From Alentia gelatinosa (Eukaryota > Annelida > Polychaeta > Phyllodocida > Polynoidae), in contig OX465583.1 in assembly GCA_950022655.1 (NCBI GenBank), positions 63,826,306 to 63,890,305 of the forward strand: DNA of 64,000 nucleotides, read 5' to 3'. The position numbers and the translations under genes were made by a program. Positions 1 through 13,100 of this stretch are shown one piece after another. Numbering within the stretch: the first letter of the stretch is position 1; every line of letters starts with the position of its first letter. The notes under the pieces were generated by a model, which did no database searches, was not told the origin of the DNA, and saw only the letters and a list, made by a program, of their open reading frames with translations.

Positions 1-992
1 AAGGGTCTGGACGACGACTTCACAATGTCTTCTCAAAGGTATATCGGAAATTTTTCCTGGAAAATTAAAACCCCCGTATTTTCCTCAAAGCTAGATATGA
101 TGATCTCAAAGTGTAAAACTAATGTCTATCCTAAAAAGTAGGAGTCACCATGTTAGTTTTTGGTTTATAAATAATGAGCATATTGTATCTATTGAGCCTA
201 TTGTACCTAGTGCTCCAACTCGAGAAAATGCCATATTTTACGTATTCGTCATTAGAACAAATCACAACGAAATCGTTTGGGCTGACAATTATTGATATCT
301 AAAAATCACCAGGTAGTGACACTACATATTACAGGATGGGCCTGTAAACGTTTTTGGATGATCTGATTCGTCTTGTCTGTGGCGACAGTCCTCCAGAAGG
401 ATATCATCAGACGCAAGGTCATGGACGATCTCTTATGGGATCATACAATCTCAATAGAATGGGTTATTAAACACTCCCCCCCCCCTGCAGGATAGCAGAC
501 GATTATGTACAATAATAAAAATACATTCAAGAAGTACTGTTTTGTGTTATAGTTTATTCGTACAACACTCAATAGGTAAGAGAATGCTATAAATATACAT
601 GTTTTATTTACACAAGTGCTTGCTACTTCATATGAGCACTGTACGGGTCGTCCTATCTATTACTGCATCAAGTCAGCCTAATCAGCATGATCCAAAGTCA
701 CACTCAGTGTAACACTGTGAATTAGTATTAACATAGAAGAGATTATAAAAGTCGACTTACAATTCCTCACCTCCATTTCATAATAAATAACCATGATATT
801 GACGAATATATTCACTCATGTTTGCTAATCCTATTTGGATGCATAGTATGGGTTTATCTCTTTATATATCATAAGTCGTAGATGCTACAACACCGCCTAG
901 GTTATGCTGTGAAACCTAGACATTTCTATTTATATAGAAGATATATTTACATAAATATTGAAATAATGAGTGCAATTAAGACTTAAGACACC

Positions 993-1021
993 AGATATAG
1001 GCTATGTTGGCGCCTATATCT
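993..1021. repeat. 10-bp-stem hairpin in each array unit
   Basis: AGATATAGGC (993-1002) and GCCTATATCT (1012-1021) are perfect inverted repeats around a 9-nt loop. The hairpin lies about 30 bp upstream of the tRNA-like segment and recurs in every unit. Confidence 0.75.
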
Positions 1022-1049
1022 AGTCAGGAGCTGCAGAAATACCAGGCTA

Positions 1050-1137
1050 GGCGGTACCACGTACTCAGCTTTGTGGAGCAGTCAGTAGGACGTTTGCCAT
1101 TGTGACCCATGTTGGGGGTTCGAATCCCGGTGCCGCC
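1050..1137 (+). repeat. tRNA-like segment with Pol III B box, once per array unit
   Basis: GGTTCGAATCC matches the internal B box. An A-box-like stretch (TGGAGCAGTCAGTAGG) lies about 40 bp upstream. The ends GGCGGTA (1050-1056) and TGCCGCC (1131-1137) could pair like an acceptor stem with one wobble, but the 88-nt span is too long for a normal tRNA and only three of five T-stem pairs form. I read it as a tRNA-derived SINE head or tRNA pseudogene. Further copies: 3820-3907, 6590-6677, 9360-9447, 12133-12220 and 14903-14990. A related segment lies outside the array at 16584. Confidence 0.6.
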
Positions 1138-4100
1138 GGCCACACGTTTCATTTTTCAATTAGATTTAACAATGACTTGTACCAGGAGTGAGATAAAGTA
1201 TCAGTCGTCTATAAGGTCATCCATAAATATTGAATTAAGTTGACCAACATCGCCCCTGGCTGTCTATGGCATAGAGAAAAGGGTCTACATGTACGATCCT
1301 GGATCATCAAACGGACCCAGTGCACATGTTATGCACTCTCCATCCACAATCTCATTCCATTGAGTGCATGGGGAATTGTAGCTAAACCTCTGCAAGGGAG
1401 TGACACTATGCTTCATAGAGTATCCACTAGATGGCGCTCCAAACACAATTCTAATCCTTTTTAACCATATTTTCCTGTTTATGAGTTAAATCAACTGTAG
1501 CATTTATGTTTACGCTTTGATTGAAGCAAATCTATTTTAATCACTTATGGAAAGTTGTTCTACTACAGCTCAACCATTAACTGTTTCGATTGTGGGTTTA
1601 TTCATTGAGAAATAAAGATTTAGAGACTGACATTTACTGAAGAGAGAGAAATCTCTCAACTTCAAAAATTATTTCCTAGGGCGTGGTTGGTCACAGGTCA
1701 TCAAATATCCATCAGAATTAAATATCTATATCTTGTTCAATGCCGACTTAAGTATCATTGCGATACTTTCAAGCTCAATGTGTTTTTTATTGATTTTAAG
1801 AAAATTGGAGAAAAAAAATTTATCAGCTTCATCTCAAAAATTAATTACACCAAATATATACAATTCTGAACAAAATTTTAAACTGGATCTGAGAGACGAC
1901 ATATATAGCTATCATTTAGGTCTTTAGTTATGTCTCTATTTTATTTCATCAGTAAATGACACAACTCCAAAGATTTGACCTAGTTTCATCATTTTTCAAA
2001 ATCAATAATTTTCAATTTGTGTGCGTTAAATCAAGTCATATGCATATAAACTGGTATGTATGAGTCGGGCTTGAAATGCTCGATCCACCTGTGAAAAAAT
2101 CATTCAGAAATTCCCATCCGTTCCGGAGATATTTGAAAAAATATGACTTCCAGAGAGTGAGAGATTTGACCTAGATACAGCCTCAACTTTTTCCGCTGGT
2201 CCGTTTTCGATTTTGTCAATGCATACTCGGGTACCAGATTCAGTTTTTACTGGATTTTCAGTTGACCTCTGTCTCGGCCGTGAAGCTTCATGCCCGACTT
2301 TGACACCAGGGGTCTCTAGTGGTACTAACTCACTGTATAGTATAGAGATATGTATGTGGCCTCTGCTACACTGGCCACCAGAGCCACACTACACATGGTT
2401 CATTCATGCTCTAGTAGTCTCTATGAAATTTCTCTATTCTGCAACCGTATGTAAAGCATCAACTCGGAGAGTGAAAGAGCTGTGTTGCCGTGGCCACCGC
2501 AACTTTCAGCAAGAGGCCAGTCTACTCTGGTACACATCGTCTTTGAGTGACATCATTTTCACGTCAAATTACAGTAAGTTTCGATTATGTATGAACGATT
2601 TAAGGTATGTAATAACAATTGAAAAAGCTAGTCTGTATTGGTTCTATGACCATATCTTTGTATAATAACTTAATATAACCCCTGTCTGTATTCTTTGTTA
2701 ATTCTTTCATCTACGACATCCTAGGTGTTGTCCTGAGGGGACTAGCTTTTTCTGTACACTAACAAGTAAAGGGTCTGGACGACGACTTCACAATGTCTTC
2801 TCAAAGGTATATCGGAAATTTTTCCTGGAAAATTAAAACCCCCGTATTTTCCTCAAAGCTAGATATGATGATCTCAAAGTGTAAAACTAATGTCTATCCT
2901 AAAAAGTAGGAGTCACCATGTTAGTTTTTGGTTTATAAATAATGAGCATATTGTATCTATTGAGCCTATTGTACCTAGTGCTCCAACTCGAGAAAATGCC
3001 ATATTTTACGTATTCGTCATTAGAACAAATCACAACGAAATCGTTTGGGCTGACAATTATTGATATCTAAAAATCACCAGGTAGTGACACTACATATTAC
3101 AGGATGGGCCTGTAAACGTTTTTGGATGATCTGATTCGTCTTGTCTGTGGCGACAGTCCTCCAGAAGGATATCATCAGACGCAAGGTCATGGACGATCTC
3201 TTATGGGATCATACAATCTCAATAGAATGGGTTATTAAACACTCCCCCCCCCCCCTGCAGGATAGCAGACGATTATGTACAATAATAAAAATACATTCAA
3301 GAAGTACTGTTTTGTGTTATAGTTTATTCGTACAACACTCAATAGGTAAGAGAATGCTATAAATATACATGTTTTATTTACACAAGTGCTTGCTACTTCA
3401 TATGAGCACTGTACGGGTCGTCCTATCTATTACTGCATCAAGTCAGCCTAATCAGCATGATCCAAAGTCACACTCAGTGTAACACTGTGAATTAGTATTA
3501 ACATAGAAGAGATTATAAAAGTCGACTTACAATTCCTCACCTCCATTTCATAATAAATAACCATGATATTGACGAATATATTCACTCATGTTTGCTAATC
3601 CTATTTGGATGCATAGTATGGGTTTATCTCTTTATATATCATAAGTCGTAGATGCTACAACACCGCCTAGGTTATGCTGTGAAACCTAGACATTTCTATT
3701 TATATAGAAGATATATTTACATAAATATTGAAATAATGAGTGCAATTAAGACTTAAGACACCAGATATAGGCTATGTTGGCGCCTATATCTAGTCAGGAG
3801 CTGCAGAAATACCAGGCTAGGCGGTACCACGTACTCAGCTTTGTGGAGCAGTCAGTAGGACGTTTGCCATTGTGACCCATGTTGGGGGTTCGAATCCCGG
3901 TGCCGCCGGCCACACGTTTCATTTTTCAATTAGATTTAACAATGACTTGTACCAGGAGTGAGATAAAGTATCAGTCGTCTATAAGGTCATCCATAAATAT
4001 TGAATTAAGTTGACCAACATCGCCCCTGGCTGTCTATGGCATAGAGAAAAGGGTCTACATGTACGATCCTGGATCATCAAACGGACCCAGTGCACATGTT

Positions 4101-7100
4101 ATGCACTCTCCATCCACAATCTCATTCCATTGAGTGCATGGGGAATTGTAGCTAAACCTCTGCAAGGGAGTGACACTATGCTTCATAGAGTATCCACTAG
4201 ATGGCGCTCCAAACACAATTCTAATCCTTTTTAACCATATTTTCCTGTTTATGAGTTAAATCAACTGTAGCATTTATGTTTACGCTTTGATTGAAGCAAA
4301 TCTATTTTAATCACTTATGGAAAGTTGTTCTACTACAGCTCAACCATTAACTGTTTCGATTGTGGGTTTATTCATTGAGAAATAAAGATTTAGAGACTGA
4401 CATTTACTGAAGAGAGAGAAATCTCTCAACTTCAAAAATTATTTCCTAGGGCGTGGTTGGTCACAGGTCATCAAATATCCATCAGAATTAAATATCTATA
4501 TCTTGTTCAATGCCGACTTAAGTATCATTGCGATACTTTCAAGCTCAATGTGTTTTTTATTGATTTTAAGAAAATTGGAGAAAAAAAATTTATCAGCTTC
4601 ATCTCAAAAATTAATTACACCAAATATATACAATTCTGAACAAAATTTTAAACTGGATCTGAGAGACGACATATATAGCTATCATTTAGGTCTTTAGTTA
4701 TGTCTCTATTTTATTTCATCAGTAAATGACACAACTCCAAAGATTTGACCTAGTTTCATCATTTTTCAAAATCAATAATTTTCAATTTGTGTGCGTTAAA
4801 TCAAGTCATATGCATATAAACTGGTATGTATGAGTCGGGCTTGAAATGCTCGATCCACCTGTGAAAAAATCATTCAGAAATTCCCATCCGTTCCGGAGAT
4901 ATTTGAAAAAATATGACTTCCAGAGAGTGAGAGATTTGACCTAGATACAGCCTCAACTTTTTCCGCTGGTCCGTTTTCGATTTTGTCAATGCATACTCGG
5001 GTACCAGATTCAGTTTTTACTGGATTTTCAGTTGAGCTCTGTCTCGGCCGTGAAGCTTCATGCCCGACTTTGACACCAGGGGTCTCTAGTGGTACTAACT
5101 CACTGTATAGTATAGAGATATGTATGTGGCCTCTGCTACACTGGCCACCAGAGCCACACTACACATGGTTCATTCATGCTCTAGTAGTCTCTATGAAATT
5201 TCTCTATTCTGCAACCGTATGTAAAGCATCAACTCGGAGAGTGAAAGAGCTGTGTTGCCGTGGCCACCGCAACTTTCAGCAAGAGGCCAGTCTACTCTGG
5301 TACACATCGTCTTTGAGTGACATCATTTTCACGTCAAATTACAGTAAGTTTCGATTATGTATGAACGATTTAAGGTATGTAATAACAATTGAAAAAGCTA
5401 GTCTGTATTGGTTCTATGACCATATCTTTGTATAATAACTTAATATAACCCCTGTCTGTATTCTTTGTTAATTCTTTCATCTACGACATCCTAGGTGTTG
5501 TCCTGAGGGGACTAGCTTTTTCTGTACACTAACAAGTAAAGGGTCTGGACGACGACTTCACAATGTCTTCTCAAAGGTATATCGGAAATTTTTCCTGGAA
5601 AATTAAAACCCCCGTATTTTCCTCAAAGCTAGATATGATGATCTCAAAGTGTAAAACTAATGTCTATCCTAAAAAGTAGGAGTCACCATGTTAGTTTTTG
5701 GTTTATAAATAATGAGCATATTGTATCTATTGAGCCTATTGTACCTAGTGCTCCAACTCGAGAAAATGCCATATTTTACGTATTCGTCATTAGAACAAAT
5801 CACAACGAAATCGTTTGGGCTGACAATTATTGATATCTAAAAATCACCAGGTAGTGACACTACATATTACAGGATGGGCCTGTAAACGTTTTTGGATGAT
5901 CTGATTCGTCTTGTCTGTGGCGACAGTCCTCCAGAAGGATATCATCAGACGCAAGGTCATGGACGATCTCTTATGGGATCATACAATCTCAATAGAATGG
6001 GTTATTAAACACTCCCCCCCCCCCCTGCAGGATAGCAGACGATTATGTACAATAATAAAAATACATTCAAGAAGTACTGTTTTGTGTTATAGTTTATTCG
6101 TACAACACTCAATAGGTAAGAGAATGCTATAAATATACATGTTTTATTTACACAAGTGCTTGCTACTTCATATGAGCACTGTACGGGTCGTCCTATCTAT
6201 TACTGCATCAAGTCAGCCTAATCAGCATGATCCAAAGTCACACTCAGTGTAACACTGTGAATTAGTATTAACATAGAAGAGATTATAAAAGTCGACTTAC
6301 AATTCCTCACCTCCATTTCATAATAAATAACCATGATATTGACGAATATATTCACTCATGTTTGCTAATCCTATTTGGATGCATAGTATGGGTTTATCTC
6401 TTTATATATCATAAGTCGTAGATGCTACAACACCGCCTAGGTTATGCTGTGAAACCTAGACATTTCTATTTATATAGAAGATATATTTACATAAATATTG
6501 AAATAATGAGTGCAATTAAGACTTAAGACACCAGATATAGGCTATGTTGGCGCCTATATCTAGTCAGGAGCTGCAGAAATACCAGGCTAGGCGGTACCAC
6601 ATACTCAGCTTTGTGGAGCAGTCAGTAGGACGTTTGCCATTGTGACCCATGTTGGGGGTTCGAATCCCGGTGCCGCCGGCCACACGTTTCATTTTTCAAT
6701 TAGATTTAACAATGACTTGTACCAGGAGTGAGATAAAGTATCAGTCGTCTATAAGGTCATCCATAAATATTGAATTAAGTTGACCAACATCGCCCCTGGC
6801 TGTCTATGGCATAGAGAAAAGGGTCTACATGTACGATCCTGGATCATCAAACGGACCCAGTGCACATGTTATGCACTCTCCATCCACAATCTCATTCCAT
6901 TGAGTGCATGGGGAATTGTAGCTAAACCTCTGCAAGGGAGTGACACTATGCTTCATAGAGTATCCACTAGATGGCGCTCCAAACACAATTCTAATCCTTT
7001 TTAACCATATTTTCCTGTTTATGAGTTAAATCAACTGTAGCATTTATGTTTACGCTTTGATTGAAGCAAATCTATTTTAATCACTTATGGAAAGTTGTTC

Positions 7101-10100
7101 TACTACAGCTCAACCATTAACTGTTTCGATTGTGGGTTTATTCATTGAGAAATAAAGATTTAGAGACTGACATTTACTGAAGAGAGAGAAATCTCTCAAC
7201 TTCAAAAATTATTTCCTAGGGCGTGGTTGGTCACAGGTCATCAAATATCCATCAGAATTAAATATCTATATCTTGTTCAATGCCGACTTAAGTATCATTG
7301 CGATACTTTCAAGCTCAATGTGTTTTTTATTGATTTTAAGAAAATTGGAGAAAAAAAATTTATCAGCTTCATCTCAAAAATTAATTACACCAAATATATA
7401 CAATTCTGAACAAAATTTTAAACTGGATCTGAGAGACGACATATATAGCTATCATTTAGGTCTTTAGTTATGTCTCTATTTTATTTCATCAGTAAATGAC
7501 ACAACTCCAAAGATTTGACCTAGTTTCATCATTTTTCAAAATCAATAATTTTCAATTTGTGTGCGTTAAATCAAGTCATATGCATATAAACTGGTATGTA
7601 TGAGTCGGGCTTGAAATGCTCGATCCACCTGTGAAAAAATCATTCAGAAATTCCCATCCGTTCCGGAGATATTTGAAAAAATATGACTTCCAGAGAGTGA
7701 GAGATTTGACCTAGATACAGCCTCAACTTTTTCCGCTGGTCCGTTTTCGATTTTGTCAATGCATACTCGGGTACCAGATTCAGTTTTTACTGGATTTTCA
7801 GTTGAGCTCTGTCTCGGCCGTGAAGCTTCATGCCCGACTTTGACACCAGGGGTCTCTAGTGGTACTAACTCACTGTATAGTATAGAGATATGTATGTGGC
7901 CTCTGCTACACTGGCCACCAGAGCCACACTACACATGGTTCATTCATGCTCTAGTAGTCTCTATGAAATTTCTCTATTCTGCAACCGTATGTAAAGCATC
8001 AACTCGGAGAGTGAAAGAGCTGTGTTGCCGTGGCCACCGCAACTTTCAGCAAGAGGCCAGTCTACTCTGGTACACATCGTCTTTGAGTGACATCATTTTC
8101 ACGTCAAATTACAGTAAGTTTCGATTATGTATGAACGATTTAAGGTATGTAATAACAATTGAAAAAGCTAGTCTGTATTGGTTCTATGACCATATCTTTG
8201 TATAATAACTTAATATAACCCCTGTCTGTATTCTTTGTTAATTCTTTCATCTACGACATCCTAGGTGTTGTCCTGAGGGGACTAGCTTTTTCTGTACACT
8301 AACAAGTAAAGGGTCTGGACGACGACTTCACAATGTCTTCTCAAAGGTATATCGGAAATTTTTCCTGGAAAATTAAAACCCCCGTATTTTCCTCAAAGCT
8401 AGATATGATGATCTCAAAGTGTAAAACTAATGTCTATCCTAAAAAGTAGGAGTCACCATGTTAGTTTTTGGTTTATAAATAATGAGCATATTGTATCTAT
8501 TGAGCCTATTGTACCTAGTGCTCCAACTCGAGAAAATGCCATATTTTACGTATTCGTCATTAGAACAAATCACAACGAAATCGTTTGGGCTGACAATTAT
8601 TGATATCTAAAAATCACCAGGTAGTGACACTACATATTACAGGATGGGCCTGTAAACGTTTTTGGATGATCTGATTCGTCTTGTCTGTGGCGACAGTCCT
8701 CCAGAAGGATATCATCAGACGCAAGGTCATGGACGATCTCTTATGGGATCATACAATCTCAATAGAATGGGTTATTAAACACTCCCCCCCCCCCTGCAGT
8801 ATAGCAGACGATTATGTACAATAATAAAAATACATTCAAGAAGTACTGTTTTGTGTTATAGTTTATTCGTACAACACTCAATAGGTAAGAGAATGCTATA
8901 AATATACATGTTTTATTTACACAAGTGCTTGCTACTTCATATGAGCACTGTACGGGTCGTCCTATCTATTACTGCATCAAGTCAGCCTAATCAGCATGAT
9001 CCAAAGTCACACTCAGTGTAACACTGTGAATTAGTATTAACATAGAAGAGATTATAGAAAGTCGACTTACAATTCCTCACCTCCATTTCATAATGAATAA
9101 CCATGATATTGACGAATATATTCACTCATGTTTGCTAATCCTATTTGGATGCATAGTATGGGTTTATCTCTTTATATATCATAAGTCGTAGATGCTACAA
9201 CACCGCCTAGGTTATGCTGTGAAACCTAGACATTTCTATTTATATAGAAGATATATTTACATAAATATTGAAATAATGAGTGCAATTAAGACTTAAGACA
9301 TCAGATATAGGCTATGTTGGCGCCTATATCTAGTCAGGAGCTGCAGAAATACCAGGCTAGGCGGTACCACGTACTCAGCTTTGTGGAGCAGTCAGTAGGA
9401 CGTTTGCCATTGTGACCCATGTTGGGGGTTCGAATCCCGGTGCCGCCGGCCACACGTTTCATTTTTCAATTAGATTTAACAATGACTTGTACCAGGAGTG
9501 AGATAAAGTATCAGTCGTCTATAAGGTCATCCATAAATATTGAATTAAGTTGACCAACATCGCCCCTGGCTGTCTATGGCATAGAGAAAAGGGTCTACAT
9601 GTACGATCCTGGATCATCAAACGGACCCAGTGCACATGTTATGCACTCTCCATCCACAATCTCATTCCATTGAGTGCATGGGGAATTGTAGCTAAACCTC
9701 TGCAAGGGAGTGACACTATGCTTCATAGAGTATCCACTAGATGGCGCTCCAAACACAATTCTAATCCTTTTTAACCATATTTTCCTGTTTATGAGTTAAA
9801 TCAACTGTAGCATTTATGTTTACGCTTTGATTGAAGCAAATCTATTTTAATCACTTATGGAAAGTTGTTCTACTACAGCTCAACCATTAACTGTTTCGAT
9901 TGTGGGTTTATTCATTGAGAAATAAAGATTTAGAGACTGACATTTACTGAAGAGAGAGAAATCTCTCAACTTCAAAAATTATTTCCTAGGGCGTGGTTGG
10001 TCACAGGTCATCAAATATCCATCAGAATTAAATATCTATATCTTGTTCAATGCCGACTTAAGTATCATTGCGATACTTTCAAGCTCAATGTGTTTTTTAT

Positions 10101-13100
10101 TGATTTTAAGAAAATTGGAGAAAAAAAATTTATCAGCTTCATCTCAAAAATTAATTACACCAAATATATACAATTCTGAACAAAATTTTAAACTGGATCT
10201 GAGAGACGACATATATAGCTATCATTTAGGTCTTTAGTTATGTCTCTATTTTATTTCATCAGTAAATGACACAACTCCAAAGATTTGACCTAGTTTCATC
10301 ATTTTTCAAAATCAATAATCTTCAATTTGTGTGCGTTAAATCAAGTCATATGCATATAAACTGGTATGTATGAGTCGGGCTTGAAATGCTCGATCCACCT
10401 GTGAAAAAATCATTCAGAAATTCCCATCCGTTCCGGAGATATTTGAAAAAATATGACTTCCAGAGAGTGAGAGATTTGACCTAGATACAGCCTCAACTTT
10501 TTCCGCTGGTCCGTTTTCGATTTTGTCAATGCATACTCGGGTACCAGATTCAGTTTTTACTGGATTTTCAGTTGAGCTCTGTCTCGGCCGTGAAGCTTCA
10601 TGCCCGACTTTGACACCAGGGGTCTCTAGTGGTACTAACTCACTGTATAGTATAGAGATATGTATGTGGCCTCTGCTACACTGGCCACCAGAGCCACACT
10701 ACACATGGTTCATTCATGCTCTAGTAGTCTCTATGAAATTTCTCTATTCTGCAACCGTATGTAAAGCATCAACTCGGAGAGTGAAAGAGCTGTGTTGCCG
10801 TGGCCACCGCAACTTTCAGCAAGAGGCCAGTCTACTCTGGTACACATCGTCTTTGAGTGACATCATTTTCACGTCAAATTACAGTAAGTTTCGATTATGT
10901 ATGAACGATTTAAGGTATGTAATAACAATTGAAAAAGCTAGTCTGTATTGGTTCTATGACCATATCTTTGTATAATAACTTAATATAACCCCTGTCTGTA
11001 TTCTTTGTTAATTCTTTCATCTACGACATCCTAGGTGTTGTCCTGAGGGGACTAGCTTTTTCTGTACACTAACAAGTAAAGGGTCTGGACGACGACTTCA
11101 CAATGTCTTCTCAAAGGTATATCGGAAATTTTTCCTGGAAAATTAAAACCCCCGTATTTTCCTCAAAGCTAGATATGATGATCTCAAAGTGTAAAACTAA
11201 TGTCTATCCTAAAAAGTAGGAGTCACCATGTTAGTTTTTGGTTTATAAATAATGAGCATATTGTATCTATTGAGCCTATTGTACCTAGTGCTCCAACTCG
11301 AGAAAATGCCATATTTTACGTATTCGTCATTAGAACAAATCACAACGAAATCGTTTGGGCTGACAATTATTGATATCTAAAAATCACCAGGTAGTGACAC
11401 TACATATTACAGGATGGGCCTGTAAACGTTTTTGGATGATCTGATTCGTCTTGTCTGTGGCGACAGTCCTCCAGAAGGATATCATCAGACGCAAGGTCAT
11501 GGACGATCTCTTATGGGATCATACAATCTCAATAGAATGGGTTATTAAACACTCCCCCCCCCCCCCCTGCAGGATAGCAGACGATTATGTACAATAATAA
11601 AAATACATTCAAGAAGTACTGTTTTGTGTTATAGTTTATTCGTACAACACTCAATAGGTAAGAGAATGCTATAAATATACATGTTTTATTTACACAAGTG
11701 CTTGCTACTTCATATGAGCACTGTACGGGTCGTCCTATCTATTACTGCATCAAGTCAGCCTAATCAGCATGATCCAAAGTCACACTCAGTGTAACACTGT
11801 GAATTAGTATTAACATAGAAGAGATTATAGAAAGTCGACTTACAATTCCTCACCTCCATTTCATAATAAATAACCATGATATTGACGAATATATTCACTC
11901 ATGTTTGCTAATCCTATTTGGATGCATAGTATGGGTTTATCTCTTTATATATCATAAGTCGTAGATGCTACAACACCGCCTAGGTTATGCTGTGAAACCT
12001 AGACATTTCTATTTATATAGAAGATATATTTACATAAATATTGAAATAATGAGTGCAATTAAGACTTAAGACATCAGATATAGGCTATGTTGGCGCCTAT
12101 ATCTAGTCAGGAGCTGCAGAAATACCAGGCTAGGCGGTACCACGTACTCAGCTTTGTGGAGCAGTCAGTAGGACGTTTGCCATTGTGACCCATGTTGGGG
12201 GTTCGAATCCCGGTGCCGCCGGCCACACGTTTCATTTTTCAATTAGATTTAACAATGACTTGTACCAGGAGTGAGATAAAGTATCAGTCGTCTATAAGGT
12301 CATCCATAAATATTGAATTAAGTTGACCAACATCGCCCCTGGCTGTCTATGGCATAGAGAAAAGGGTCTACATGTACGATCCTGGATCATCAAACGGACC
12401 CAGTGCACATGTTATGCACTCTCCATCCACAATCTCATTCCATTGAGTGCATGGGGAATTGTAGCTAAACCTCTGCAAGGGAGTGACACTATGCTTCATA
12501 GAGTATCCACTAGATGGCGCTCCAAACACAATTCTAATCCTTTTTAACCATATTTTCCTGTTTATGAGTTAAATCAACTGTAGCATTTATGTTTACGCTT
12601 TGATTGAAGCAAATCTATTTTAATCACTTATGGAAAGTTGTTCTACTACAGCTCAACCATTAACTGTTTCGATTGTGGGTTTATTCATTGAGAAATAAAG
12701 ATTTAGAGACTGACATTTACTGAAGAGAGAGAAATCTCTCAACTTCAAAAATTATTTCCTAGGGCGTGGTTGGTCACAGGTCATCAAATATCCATCAGAA
12801 TTAAATATCTATATCTTGTTCAATGCCGACTTAAGTATCATTGCGATACTTTCAAGCTCAATGTGTTTTTTATTGATTTTAAGAAAATTGGAGAAAAAAA
12901 ATTTATCAGCTTCATCTCAAAAATTAATTACACCAAATATATACAATTCTGAACAAAATTTTAAACTGGATCTGAGAGACGACATATATAGCTATCATTT
13001 AGGTCTTTAGTTATGTCTCTATTTTATTTCATCAGTAAATGACACAACTCCAAAGATTTGACCTAGTTTCATCATTTTTCAAAATCAATAATCTTCAATT

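Noticed and set aside
1050..1137. Functional tRNA gene in the array
   Set aside because: Span too long (88 nt), T-stem only three pairs, no clear anticodon arm.
2213..2665. 150-codon open frame repeated in array units
   Set aside because: No domain, no upstream promoter or splice logic, cysteine/serine-rich chance composition. It is preserved only because the whole unit is duplicated. The same holds for the 60-74-codon frames in the unit.
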